Below are positions 7,343-16,131 of a DNA stretch of 64,000 bases, in pieces. Source of the stretch: an uncultured Collinsella sp. (GTDB lineage: Bacteria > Actinomycetota > Coriobacteriia > Coriobacteriales > Coriobacteriaceae). The notes beneath the pieces are model-generated. The model had not been told where the DNA came from. It saw only the letters and a program-made list of their open reading frames with translations, and ran no database searches. The DNA is taken from contig CAUFBM010000013.1 of the NCBI GenBank assembly GCA_959023295.1, forward strand, positions 3,704 to 67,703. Direction: 5' to 3'. The position numbers and the translations under genes are program-made. Within the stretch, counting starts at the first letter, position 1; every line of letters starts with the position of its first letter.

Positions 7343-9076
7343 CTACCTGCTATTTTCTATAACATCTGCCATAAGACTAAAAACCCTATCTCTAAGTTCA
7401 CGCTCCGAGTGAACTCCAAGCAAGGCATAGCTCTTGCTCTTGGCCTCTTTGACGGTTCCCCGAGCAACGTTAAGATGCGCGCAAATCTCGGTGGTTCTAT
7501 TGCCATCAAAAACGCATGTCATGATATCGGCATAAAGCGGCGTGAAACCAAGCCTCAAGAAGGCCTCACGCACGGTATCGCGTCGATCACCCACCCGAAC
7601 CGTATCTTTCGAACGCAAGAATAGCAGCGAATTAGCCATAAGGATAAGTACGACAAGGAACGCAGTCACGCGTAAGGCAGGCATAAGGCCGCCAACGGCC
7701 TCACCGCTCCCAACGGACTCAAAGAAAATGTACAGTCGACTTACCACATCGTGAACCCAGAACGCTGCTCCAGCACCCACAGACACCGAAGAAAGGGTGA
7801 GTTCAGGCGAAAGGCACAAGTGCATTTCAGACATCCACCGTATAGCCGCACGGCAACACAGGGCCACAAGCACTATAGCTATCGATAGGATTATCGCATC
7901 ATGCTCAAAGCCGAAGCATACGAGGATTTCCTCGATGCCCATTCCAGACGCATACATAAACAGGAAGCAGACGAAGACTATCCTGCAGTTCTGATTGAAC
8001 GATGAGGACCCCAGCGATTCTGAACGGTGATCATGGCCTTTTGTTGCGTCAAGATGCCACGCATCCTTTGACAAGAGAAGTCCAGCCGTCGCCTCTGAAA
8101 TGCTTTTATATCCGGTTTTAGTCAAGGCCCGCGACAAATAGGTACGGGCAGTAGACGGGGAAATGTCCAAGGCAGAAGCAATCTCCTCGTACGTTTTTCC
8201 CTCTATCCTCATAGAGAAAACCGCGGACTCCCTTTGAGAAAAACCCGAAGCCGTAGGGATATCGGCAACTGCAGAGTGTTTTCCTCCTAATTTGGCGGCC
8301 GCAGAAAAAGCGCTCGTTAAGTCAGGGAAAAATCGCGTTATGGCCCTGGCAAGGATACTGCCCAAAACGGTAACCAGAAGCAATACGATCTCTTGATGCC
8401 CACCAAAGCTCAGGAGCACAGCTCCGATGTTTATATTGCGCGAAAACAAACAATCCGTATCGAGAATAACGGCGGCATTACCAAACGCAAGAGGTTCGAC
8501 GAGCAAGGCAGCAACCCCCATCTCGGCGTTAACGGAAAGGAAAGAACCGATGGAGTCCATCAACGGGACGAGAAGAAACTGAAGGCCAACAAGCAAAGCA
8601 ATCAAGAGCACAACGGGGCTGTAAAGTGCGAGCTCAGGATACCCGTGGAGAGCAGAGCCATCGGCCACATGTTTCCCCTTTAATCCCGCACGTATGTTTG
8701 CGAATTCACCGCCAAGCGCCCAAGAACAGCAAGCGACAAGCAAGGGGGCTAGTAACAACAAAATGAACGCGAACGCCGAAACCACAACATGAAATTGATG
8801 AAAGACATTAAGAGATATCGTGTACATCACAAGAAGTGCAATGTCTACGAGCATAAGTCCAAAAAGCCTTTTGGAAATACCCTGTCTCACAGGGCGAGAG
8901 ATGAGGCCCACACAGAAGCCCGAAAGCAGATGCAGACCGATAAGAACGGTGCCAGAAAGGCCCGTATAAATACTTGGCGCCACACAATACAGACCAGCCG
9001 CCCCTATAAACAACATAATTGAATGCCAGAGGAACGAGCGCGTCACGCTTTGCAGGGTAGCTGCCTCGGTTGCCAT
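7343..9076 (-). CDS. Membrane regulator with two LuxR-type HTH domains
   Basis: 577 residues from the ATG with TAGGAGC upstream; a longer GTG start at 9184 would reach into the direct repeat and has no ribosome site. The layout is: membrane bundle (~1-290, roughly 7-8 helices), first LuxR-type HTH (~300-360, FSQRESAVF...YEEIASALDISPSTARTYLSRAL), second membrane bundle (~375-490, about four helices), second HTH (~500-570, TTEICAHLNVARGTVKEAKSK). Membrane-LuxR proteins are common in Coriobacteriia, but they normally have one terminal HTH. Here the layout looks like a degenerate tandem duplication. It probably controls the downstream transporter and secreted protein. Confidence 0.75.
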   Translation of the reverse strand: MATEAATLQSVTRSFLWHSIMLFIGAAGLYCVAPSIYTGLSGTVLIGLHLLSGFCVGLISRPVRQGISKRLFGLMLVDIALLVMYTISLNVFHQFHVVVSAFAFILLLLAPLLVACCSWALGGEFANIRAGLKGKHVADGSALHGYPELALYSPVVLLIALLVGLQFLLVPLMDSIGSFLSVNAEMGVAALLVEPLAFGNAAVILDTDCLFSRNINIGAVLLSFGGHQEIVLLLVTVLGSILARAITRFFPDLTSAFSAAAKLGGKHSAVADIPTASGFSQRESAVFSMRIEGKTYEEIASALDISPSTARTYLSRALTKTGYKSISEATAGLLLSKDAWHLDATKGHDHRSESLGSSSFNQNCRIVFVCFLFMYASGMGIEEILVCFGFEHDAIILSIAIVLVALCCRAAIRWMSEMHLCLSPELTLSSVSVGAGAAFWVHDVVSRLYIFFESVGSGEAVGGLMPALRVTAFLVVLILMANSLLFLRSKDTVRVGDRRDTVREAFLRLGFTPLYADIMTCVFDGNRTTEICAHLNVARGTVKEAKSKSYALLGVHSERELRDRVFSLMADVIENSR

Positions 9077-9177
9077 AAAATCAAAGCTCCTAGATAGCAT
9101 TTTGGTTATTTTAACATCGTTCCCGGCGTTAAAAAAACTGTTACCCGAATTAATCAATATCCCCCCTCCACCAAAAG

Positions 9178-9305
9178 GCACCACGCTGATCCTCCATTTT
9201 TGGAAGCGATAACCTGCTAAAAAGGGACAGGTTTATTTTGGCAGGTTTTATCTGGGCAAACGCCAACCGCCGCAAGGGAGCTGCTTTCCCTCGCGGCGGT
9301 TTTCT
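9178..9305 (+). repeat. 128-bp direct repeat, right copy
   Basis: Second copy of 4596-4723. It starts with the last 11 codons of the LuxR-type gene (frame TTLILHFWKR-stop) without the rest of that gene, followed by hairpin family 1 (9211-9262) and the same terminator stem (9265-9303). Confidence 0.9.
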
Positions 9306-9315
9306 AGCAGAAAAA

Positions 9316-9440
9316 ACCAAGTGAGTAGGCTTTTTGCAGGAGGCCAAGCACGCCCCAAAACGCCACAGCCCTGACCTGCTGTTTTATTGGGCGCCACCCG
9401 CGATGTGCTCGACAGATCCAAAAAAGTCTACTCACTTGGT
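9316..9440. repeat. Long-range inverted repeat
   Basis: Arms of 20 nt (ACCAAGTGAGTAGGCTTTTT at 9316-9335 and its complement at 9421-9440, one mismatch) enclose 85 nt with no ORF. It lies between the right direct repeat and the terminator of the FtsX-type transporter operon. It may be a mobile hairpin element. Confidence 0.6.
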
Positions 9441-9461
9441 CTTGAGACTCATCAGTCAGGC

Positions 9462-9505
9462 AAAAAACGCCGCGAAGGGGGGCTGGACTCCCTTCGCAGC
9501 GGTTG
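9462..9505 (-). terminator. Terminator of the BceAB-like operon
   Basis: On the minus strand AACCGCTGCGAAGGG pairs with CCCTTCGCGGCGTT and is followed by TTTT, 35 bases after the permease stop. Confidence 0.75.
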
Positions 9506-9539
9506 TTCGCACTGGTTTTGCAACGGTTTTGCTCGCTTG

Positions 9540-11804
9540 TTACTCGCTGTAGCGGGTGGCGATGGCAGCTTGTACCATGCCGGCGCTCATGAGGTAGGTC
9601 ACCAGGAAGTAGCCACCGTATGCTGCCAGGAAGATTGCACAGGTGAGGCCCACGGTGCCGCCGATGCTCATATCTCCGAATATGCTCACTAGCTCGATAA
9701 TCACCTTGAGCGCCACAAAGGAGTGAGCCAGGCCCGCTGCCAGCGGGAACAGGAAGAACACCGCTTGCTGCGCCATCACCGAATGGCGAATCTGGCGGTC
9801 GTCGCAGCCGATCTGTGCCAGCACACGATAGCTGCGGCTGCCGTCGGCCACGTTGGAGAGTTGCTGGATCGACAGAATCGCCGCGCATGCAACGACCAAT
9901 ACAAAGCCGATGTAGATGGCTAGGTAGCTAATAAGACCGTTCATTTGCGCTGCTTGCACGTACATCTCGGAGCGTGTGATGAAGGTTCCCCACGACCCCG
10001 GCTCCTTGCCGTCAACGAGCAGATTGTCGAGCACAGTGTATTTAATACTCTCGTCTGCCTCGGTCGTATCCATCCCCTGTTTGTAGTTAACGAGCAGGCT
10101 ACTGGAATACGGCTGCAGATTAAGTTGGGACAACAGCTCGTCGGCAACGACGACGGTACCCGGATTACTGCCCATCGCCGAGTTGGCGATGGCCGCCGTA
10201 TCTTCGTCCGACTTATCGGCTGCGGGCTTGAGTGTATGCCCGCCCAAGGTGAGGGTATGGCCGTCGGCCATGTATTTGGTGTACAGGTCGACCAGCTCGC
10301 CGCCCATATCACACGTGAGCAGATACTGGTCGTGACCGATGTGCACCGGCTCCTCGCCCATCATCTGGCGCAGTTTGTTGTACTGGCTCGCCGGCGTCAC
10401 AAACAGACCCATCGCATCGGCATTGCTACCCCCGAACGCCTTGGGAAGCTTTTCGCCCATGATCTTGCACATCTCACTTGGGGTCACCGAAGGATTCGAG
10501 CCGCCAACCGGGTAACTCAGATACGAATCGATCTGCACATGCTCACCGGCAATATCGGCGATATTGACCTTCTTGCTGGTCTCGTCGTTGTTGTCCGCCG
10601 ACTTGCCCTTAATGCCGTCCGCAACGTTATCGGAATCGATACGATCGCCGTGCCATGGATCGCCGTGCCATGCGGGGTACAAATCGACCGTTGTATCGGC
10701 CAGCACCATGCGATCGGCTTCAGACGGATTGATGTACTCTTTGTAGTAGTCAAGCGTATCGGGCGTGTAATAGACATACGTCTGAGACACGTCAACAGGG
10801 TTATAGCGCTCCAGGTTCTCGTTCATCACGTTGGCAATCGACATACCGCACGTCACCGAGGTGATGGCCAAAAACAGGAGCATCGCGATGACGCCCATCG
10901 AAAAGCACACCGTGTTGACCTTGGCCGCAAGCTGGCGCACGGTAAACATGTTGAGGCCGCGCCAATACACGCCGCGCAGGCTCTGCAGCAGCTTGATGAG
11001 CATGCCTGAGAGTCCCCAGAACAGGGCAAAGGTGCCCACGGTAACCATAGCGGTCGTAATACCAAACTGGTTCATGGCCTCTTGCAGCTTGCTGTCCGTC
11101 GCGGTTAGCGGGAACCCATCACGTAGCAGACGGTAATAGGCCACGCCCACAAGCGCCACGCCCACGGCAAAGATGGCAATCGCAATCCAGGGGTTGCGTG
11201 TCTTGATGCTCTCGTTGCGACGCTCGGCACCCATAAGCTCGATAAGTTTGGTACGACGCACGGCGCGAAGGTTCAGCAGTAGCGTGAGCACAAACATCAC
11301 GAGCATGCAGACAAGGGTCAGGTTGAACGCATGCACCGAGAAAAAGAAGTGGAAATTGGCGATCTGCGTCTTAAAGAGCGAGGCCGTAAAGAACGTCATG
11401 AGCTGGGAGAGTCCCACACCCAGCACAATGCCGGCGACAAAGGCCACGACCGACACTATCACGGTCTCGAGCGCCATGATCGTGGCGACGCGCCCGCGCC
11501 CCATGCCAAGCACCTGGTACAGGCCAAACTCCTTCTTGCGGCGTTTCATGATGAAGTTATTGGCGTACACCATCAAAAAGGCCATGACACCGGCCAAAAA
11601 GTACGTCAGGTCGCCGAGCATGCTGCCCATAACCTGCGCCAAGCCCTCTTCATCGATGCCGGCGATGTCAACCTGCATCGAGACGGTGTTAAAGGCATAG
11701 AAGACCGTAACGCCCAGGGTGAGCGTCAAAAGGTAGACGAGGTAGTCGCGGCCGGCGCGGCGGACGTTGCCCCAAGCGAGTTTACAGAGCATCGGAGCCC
11801 TCAC
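9540..11804 (-). CDS. FtsX-like ABC permease, BceB type
   Basis: 754 residues. About ten membrane segments in the BceB/FtsX order: one helix near the N-terminus, three at ~55-165, two at ~200-250 and ~285-320, a large extracytoplasmic domain (~330-620), then three C-terminal helices with an FtsX domain. Such permeases, with their ATPase, confer resistance to or sense cell-wall-active peptides such as bacitracin. The gene overlaps the upstream ATPase by 23 bases. The two-component system that usually accompanies BceAB is not adjacent, so the ligand and regulation are unknown. Confidence 0.85.
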   Translation of the reverse strand: MRAPMLCKLAWGNVRRAGRDYLVYLLTLTLGVTVFYAFNTVSMQVDIAGIDEEGLAQVMGSMLGDLTYFLAGVMAFLMVYANNFIMKRRKKEFGLYQVLGMGRGRVATIMALETVIVSVVAFVAGIVLGVGLSQLMTFFTASLFKTQIANFHFFFSVHAFNLTLVCMLVMFVLTLLLNLRAVRRTKLIELMGAERRNESIKTRNPWIAIAIFAVGVALVGVAYYRLLRDGFPLTATDSKLQEAMNQFGITTAMVTVGTFALFWGLSGMLIKLLQSLRGVYWRGLNMFTVRQLAAKVNTVCFSMGVIAMLLFLAITSVTCGMSIANVMNENLERYNPVDVSQTYVYYTPDTLDYYKEYINPSEADRMVLADTTVDLYPAWHGDPWHGDRIDSDNVADGIKGKSADNNDETSKKVNIADIAGEHVQIDSYLSYPVGGSNPSVTPSEMCKIMGEKLPKAFGGSNADAMGLFVTPASQYNKLRQMMGEEPVHIGHDQYLLTCDMGGELVDLYTKYMADGHTLTLGGHTLKPAADKSDEDTAAIANSAMGSNPGTVVVADELLSQLNLQPYSSSLLVNYKQGMDTTEADESIKYTVLDNLLVDGKEPGSWGTFITRSEMYVQAAQMNGLISYLAIYIGFVLVVACAAILSIQQLSNVADGSRSYRVLAQIGCDDRQIRHSVMAQQAVFFLFPLAAGLAHSFVALKVIIELVSIFGDMSIGGTVGLTCAIFLAAYGGYFLVTYLMSAGMVQAAIATRYSE

Positions 11805-12567
11805 CGCCCATCATGGCAACGACCTCCATAATGCGGTCGAAGAACTCTCGGCGGTCGGTGTCGCCGCGGCGCAGCTCGGTGAAGATCTTGCCGTCGCGAA
11901 TAAACAGCACACGGCTCGTGTAGCTGGCGGCAAAGCTGTCGTGCGTGACCATGAGCACGGTGGCACGCAGGCGGCGGTTAAGCGCCTCCAGGCTCTCGAG
12001 CAGCAGGCGAGCGCTCTTGGAATCGAGGGCACCGGTGGGCTCGTCGGCCATGATCATGGTGGGGTCGGTGACGAGCGCGCGAGCCGCGGCAACGCGCTGC
12101 TGCTGACCGCCGGACATCTGGTAGGGATACTTGTCGAGCACCTGACTGATGGACAGGCGCGCGGCCACATCCTGCACGCGGGTCGAGATCTCTGCCGAGT
12201 TTGTGCGGGCGATAGTGAGCGGCAGGGCGATGTTCTCGCGTGCCGTGAGCGTATCGAGCAGGTTGGAGTCCTGGAAGATAAAGCCGAGCTCCTCGCGGCG
12301 GAACTGCGAGAGTTTGGCCTGCTTCATACGCGTCACGTCCTGGCCGTTGATGCGGATCATGCCACTTGTGGCGCTATCGATGGTCGACACGCAGTTGAGC
12401 AACGTCGACTTGCCCGAGCCCGAAGCGCCCATGATGCCCACGAACTCACCGCGGTTGACGGTAAAGCTGACGTCGTTGAGCGCACGGGTCACGTTGCCCA
12501 GCGCTCCATATACCTTTTCGAGATGCGCGACCTCCAGTACCGGGGTCGCCATGTGCGTGGTTTGCAT
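11782..12567 (-). CDS. ABC ATPase partner of the FtsX-like permease, BceA/LolD type
   Basis: 261 residues with Walker [11 protein letters not shown]-loop FIFQDSN, signature MSGGQQQR, Walker [15 protein letters not shown] and H-loop VTHD. The EPTGALD stretch is typical of the macrolide/lantibiotic subfamily with FtsX partners. The start is the ATG with AAGGAC six to seven bases upstream. Translation is coupled to the permease by the overlap. Confidence 0.9.
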   Translation of the reverse strand: MQTTHMATPVLEVAHLEKVYGALGNVTRALNDVSFTVNRGEFVGIMGASGSGKSTLLNCVSTIDSATSGMIRINGQDVTRMKQAKLSQFRREELGFIFQDSNLLDTLTARENIALPLTIARTNSAEISTRVQDVAARLSISQVLDKYPYQMSGGQQQRVAAARALVTDPTMIMADEPTGALDSKSARLLLESLEALNRRLRATVLMVTHDSFAASYTSRVLFIRDGKIFTELRRGDTDRREFFDRIMEVVAMMGGEGSDAL

Positions 12568-12715
12568 ACCGAGTCCTTTCTTGCGATTAGTCTACGGCAT
12601 CTATAGTCGCAAGAAGCCGAGTCGGCTACCATCGATATGGCTTACGCTTGCCTTACCGTTGTGTAAGGTACGGGTAGCTAGCCTGCCACGTGTTGATATT
12701 GAGAGAGGACTCCTG

Positions 12716-13702
12716 TTGAAGACCGTTCATGTTGCCGCTGGGATCATTCGCAAGGAAGGATCTGACGAGCTGCTTGCCGTGCAGCGCGGCTATGGCGACA
12801 TGCAGGGACTTTGGGAGTTCCCCGGTGGCAAGCTCATGCGCGGCGAGACGCCCGAGGACGCCGTACGCCGCGAGCTCATGGAAGAGCTGCAGGTCAAAGT
12901 CACCAACCTGCGCAATTTCTATACCGTTGAGTACGACTACCCCGATTTCCATCTCTCCATGGAGTGCTACTACTGCTCGCTCGCCGATGAATCCGATGAG
13001 CCTCAGAAGCACGACCGTCAGCTCGATATCCGCTGGATTCCGCGCACCTCGCTTGCCACGGTGGAATGGATGCCCGCCGACAAGGGGCTCATTGATGCCC
13101 TAATTGAGCTGAAGGAAGACCGGCTTGAGGCAAGCGCCGCCGATGACGCCGAGGCCGCCATGGCCGACGAGTCTGCCGCCAAACCCAAGCGCGCACCTAA
13201 GCGCCGTAGCAAAAAGCGCCCCAAGCCCGGCCTGCTGGACGGCATCGATACCTCGGACCTTTCTGCCGACGAGCGTGAGCTCGTGCGCCGTCGCGCCGCT
13301 ATAAAAAAGTCCATGAAGGGCAACAAGCGTGCGAACACCAAACCTGAGCTGCTCGTTCGCCAGCGCCTGCGCGCCGCAGGCCTTACGGGATACCGTCTGG
13401 AATGGAAGGTGCCCGGAAAACCCGACATCGCCTTTCCCGGGCGCAAGATCGCCATCTTCGTCAACGGCTGCTTTTGGCATCGCTGCCCCAAATGCAACCC
13501 AAGTCAGCCCAAGCGCAATGTTGAGTTTTGGGAGGCAAAGTTCCGCCGCAACGTCGAGCGCGACCGAGCCGCCGTGGCAGCACTCACTCAAATGGGCTGG
13601 ACACCCATAACCATCTGGGAATGTGAGCTCAAAAAGGACCGCATCGACGCCACGATGGAAAAGGTCATCGAGCAGGTGCGCACCGCAGAGCTGCAGCGCT
13701 AG
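12716..13702 (+). CDS. NUDIX hydrolase fused to a Vsr-type (very short patch repair) endonuclease
   Basis: 328 residues from a TTG start preceded at 7 bases by AGAGG. Residues ~1-130 are a MutT-like NUDIX domain: AAGIIRKEG, WEFPGGK, and a Nudix box running from GETPEDAVRREL into MEEL, with Q where the last Gly usually is. A basic Ala/Lys-rich linker (~135-205) follows. Residues ~210-328 are a Vsr endonuclease: NTKPELLVRQRLRAAG, PGKPDIAFP, IFVNGCFWHRCPKC, ERDRAAVAALTQMGW, IWECEL. Known families do nucleotide-pool sanitation (NUDIX) and nicking at T:G mismatches next to methylated cytosine (Vsr). Neither a Dcm-type methylase nor MutL is adjacent. A longer frame upstream runs antisense to the ATPase gene and is not used. 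Confidence 0.85.
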   Translation: MKTVHVAAGIIRKEGSDELLAVQRGYGDMQGLWEFPGGKLMRGETPEDAVRRELMEELQVKVTNLRNFYTVEYDYPDFHLSMECYYCSLADESDEPQKHDRQLDIRWIPRTSLATVEWMPADKGLIDALIELKEDRLEASAADDAEAAMADESAAKPKRAPKRRSKKRPKPGLLDGIDTSDLSADERELVRRRAAIKKSMKGNKRANTKPELLVRQRLRAAGLTGYRLEWKVPGKPDIAFPGRKIAIFVNGCFWHRCPKCNPSQPKRNVEFWEAKFRRNVERDRAAVAALTQMGWTPITIWECELKKDRIDATMEKVIEQVRTAELQR

Positions 13703-13788
13703 GAACGAGCCGTCCACACGCCCCGCACGTCCGCGCCACATCCACGTCACAAACCTTAGAAAGCTCTTAAGCCCAAAACCTTTCAAGA

Positions 13789-13829
13789 GTGTTACTCGAT
13801 AGTTTTTACCTGCGGTTTCATCGTAACAC
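13789..13829. repeat. Hairpin with ACCTGCGG loop
   Basis: GTGTTACTCGAT pairs with ATCGTAACAC around a loop containing TTTTTACCTGCGGTTT. The loop core TACCTGCGG also occurs in the middle of both MITE-like elements (35329-35482, 48441-48597). The ~250-base gap around it holds no convincing gene. Confidence 0.45.
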
Positions 13830-13956
13830 CAAACCAGGTTAAGCCTTTCTTTAGCGCTTCTTTGCGACGTCCGCGGCATAATACTGCCAACGCACGGGAT
13901 CTAGCAGCACACCCCGTGCGCAAACTTTTGGTGGACATCGAGGAGGCCGCATAAGC

Positions 13957-14166
13957 ATGCATTCTTCCAATGACGCAGCACAGCAGCCATCCCTAAATCA
14001 TGCGAACCTTTTCTCCTTCCCCCCGACACAGAGAAACGGCTTCCTCGACTCCCCCACCACAAAAGCCAAACGCTCAACCGACCAGAGCCACAACTTGCGA
14101 GCATCGTTCGAAAAGCTCCAAGCATCCCTAGACAAGGCGTTCCCCGAACAGGCAAGAGCAATCTAA
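13957..14166 (+). CDS. Possible small protein (69 residues), unknown
   Basis: An open frame starting 10 bases after AGGAGG (13941-13946) in the gap before the AraC regulator. The product is polar (MHSSNDAAQQPSLNHANLF at the start, SFEKLQASLDKAFPEQ near the end), with no membrane segment or recognisable domain. Support is only the ribosome site and frame length. It could be non-coding. Confidence 0.3.
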   Translation: MHSSNDAAQQPSLNHANLFSFPPTQRNGFLDSPTTKAKRSTDQSHNLRASFEKLQASLDKAFPEQARAI

Positions 14167-14191
14167 GCCCATCGCGCTTTATACTGATGCC

Positions 14192-15130
14192 ATGCGAAAC
14201 ATGGATCACATAGAATTGCACCGCGGAGGACGCGAGGAAGCGTTTCCCGAGACCGCCGAAGACTGGCCCTATATTGCCGAACGCGCAGAATTCGCTCGCT
14301 ATCCGGGCAATTCCGTCCCCTGGCACTGGCATTCCGAAGTTGAGCTTTTCTACATGGAGCAGGGAGCGATTGACTATCGAACGCGCGCGGCTCATGAGCA
14401 CGTACGCTTTGAGGAAGGGTCCGCCGGCTTTATCAACGGCGGCGTTTTGCACAGCACGCTGCAATCACCCAATTCGGCGCCAGCCATTCAAATGCTGCAT
14501 ATCTTTCAGCCGTCGATGCTCGGCGATCCCGCGGGACGTCTCCAAAAGCGTTACATCAACCCATTGCTTCAATGTCGAGGCGTCGATGTGCTCAAATGGT
14601 CGCCCACCAATCCCGACGATATGCCCTTTATCGATTTGCTGAAGAGCTCCTTTAGCCACGACCTTCAACGGCCGCAGAACGAGATGGCGCTTCGAAATAG
14701 TTTGTCAGAGCTCTGGATTCAGATTAACGCCAAGGCCGAACCGCTCTTTTCTTCCGACGGCGCCTCTTGGATGACCAGCCGCGACGTACAGTTCAAGGCA
14801 ATCCTGGACTTTATCCGCGCAAACTATGCAGCCGCTATAGATGTGCCTCAGATGGCATCTGCAGCCGGCGTAAGCGAAAGAGAGTGTTACCGCATTATCG
14901 AAACTTGTGCAGGAACGACCCCGGCGGCATATCTACGCGCATACCGCATAAACCGTGCTTGCGAACTTTTGGCACACACCACGCGAACGGTACAGACAGT
15001 CGCGCGCCAATGCGGATTTATAACAGCGAGCCATCTTGGCCAGGTATTTAAAGAACAAATGGGGTGCACTCCTTCGAGCTATCGAGCAGCGAGGCAGAAT
15101 CTCGATAGCACCAGGCAGAAATCCCGCTAG
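14192..15130 (+). CDS. AraC-family transcriptional regulator with cupin sensor domain
   Basis: 312 residues. N-terminal cupin (~25-110, with PWHWHSEVELFYMEQG and a second conserved GGVLHS) followed by a linker and two AraC HTH motifs (~205-300; MASAAGVSERECYRII, VQTVARQCGFITASHLGQVFK). The cupin domain usually binds a small sugar-like ligand. A -10-like TATACT at 14180-14185 ends seven bases before the ATG and there is no Shine-Dalgarno, so the transcript may be leaderless. It precedes a HAD phosphatase gene by 56 bases in the same direction; its targets are unknown. Confidence 0.88.
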   Translation: MRNMDHIELHRGGREEAFPETAEDWPYIAERAEFARYPGNSVPWHWHSEVELFYMEQGAIDYRTRAAHEHVRFEEGSAGFINGGVLHSTLQSPNSAPAIQMLHIFQPSMLGDPAGRLQKRYINPLLQCRGVDVLKWSPTNPDDMPFIDLLKSSFSHDLQRPQNEMALRNSLSELWIQINAKAEPLFSSDGASWMTSRDVQFKAILDFIRANYAAAIDVPQMASAAGVSERECYRIIETCAGTTPAAYLRAYRINRACELLAHTTRTVQTVARQCGFITASHLGQVFKEQMGCTPSSYRAARQNLDSTRQKSR

Positions 15131-15186
15131 CCCTTCTTCTGTCACTGCATCAAACTTGCAGGCAAACAACAGAGAGGAGCAATCAT

Positions 15187-15810
15187 ATGAAGCACTTTGA
15201 CCATATCGTATTTGACGTTGATGGGACATTGGCAGATACAGAAGAAAGCGTTCTGTCATCGCTTGTCCAGATTGTTCAAGAAGAAACCGGCAAAACGCTT
15301 CCCCGACACGAGCTTGACTTTGCCCTCGGCATACCCGGCAAGGATGCCCTTGAGAAACTTGGGATCTACTCGCAGGCAACGTTGGATCGCTGGTGCCAAG
15401 TTGCCGCCAGCTTTAAAAGCACCATCAGCGTGTTTCCCGGCTTGCACGAAGTTATCGCAACACTCTCCGACAACGGCTGCAAACTTGGCATCGTCTCCTC
15501 ACGTGCGCACGACGAATACGCAGAAGAAATTGCACCCCTTGGCTTCGATAAGTATTTTGAGCACATCATCCTTGTCGAAGACACAACCGAACATAAACCC
15601 GCACCCGCACCCATGCTCGAATATCTCCGGCGTACGGGCGCGAATCCTGGCAACGTCGTCTACGTTGGCGACACCGTCTACGACGAACAATGCGCAACTT
15701 CGGCAGGGGTCAGTTTTGCCAGAGCGGCATGGGGATCACACCAAGACATCCCAAACGCCACCTACAACCTCAAAACCCCCAACGACCTGCTAACCCTAAC
15801 AACCAAGTAA
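15187..15810 (+). CDS. HAD-superfamily phosphatase, phosphoglycolate phosphatase-like
   Basis: 207 residues with all four HAD motifs: DVDGTLADTE (nucleophile Asp), IVSSR, Lys in EHKPAPAPM, and YVGDTVYDEQCA. A helical cap of the C1 type lies at ~15-80, as in Gph and PgmB. The ribosome site GAGAGGAGC precedes the ATG. The substrate is unknown; position after a cupin-type AraC regulator hints at a sugar phosphate. Confidence 0.85.
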   Translation: MKHFDHIVFDVDGTLADTEESVLSSLVQIVQEETGKTLPRHELDFALGIPGKDALEKLGIYSQATLDRWCQVAASFKSTISVFPGLHEVIATLSDNGCKLGIVSSRAHDEYAEEIAPLGFDKYFEHIILVEDTTEHKPAPAPMLEYLRRTGANPGNVVYVGDTVYDEQCATSAGVSFARAAWGSHQDIPNATYNLKTPNDLLTLTTK

Positions 15811-15840
15811 CCCCCGCGCCCCACCCTTTCAGCCCCAACG

Positions 15841-16101
15841 CCACAAGGGCGATTGAGCAGGACGGTTTGGGCGGGTCCCGTACTTAGTTTCCAAAATCAT
15901 TCCGCAGCGCGAAGGCTTCTTATTATTTTCAGACCTAACGCCACAAGGGCGACGACCTCGAGTAGGTCAACCTGGGAGGGACGAGGGCTTAGCTCCCCAA
16001 TCTTTCCGCAGGGGGCAAAAAGCCTCGCCGCACGAAGTGCGCAGCGAGGCTTTTTGCATGCCCGAGGACGATTGGGGAACTAAGCCCTCGTCCCTCCCCG
16101 G
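15841..16101. repeat. Composite repeat: 29-bp inverted repeat around a bidirectional terminator
   Basis: Arms GGGAGGGACGAGGGCTTAG... at 15974-16002 and 16070-16098 pair with one mismatch. Between them AAAAAGCCTCGC...GCGAGGCTTTTT (16017-16055) forms a terminator usable from both sides. A diverged direct copy of the left half (ACGCCACAAGGGCGA...CCGCA) lies at about 15839-15906. The element separates the HAD gene from the convergent aldolase gene. Confidence 0.75.
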
Positions 16102-16131
16102 GATATGTAGCGAGTCGGAGTACCCTTGCTG

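Noticed and set aside
9077..9184. Longer start of the two-HTH regulator
   Set aside because: The extra 36 codons lack a ribosome site and run into the direct repeat; the ATG at 9076 has TAGGAGC upstream.
12149..12715. N-terminal extension of the NUDIX-Vsr frame
   Set aside because: It runs antisense to the ATPase gene and has no homology; a TTG with a good ribosome site begins exactly at the NUDIX domain.
13898..13954. Short frame ending VRKLLVDIEEAA before the 69-residue ORF
   Set aside because: No start codon with a ribosome site and no homology; too short to support.
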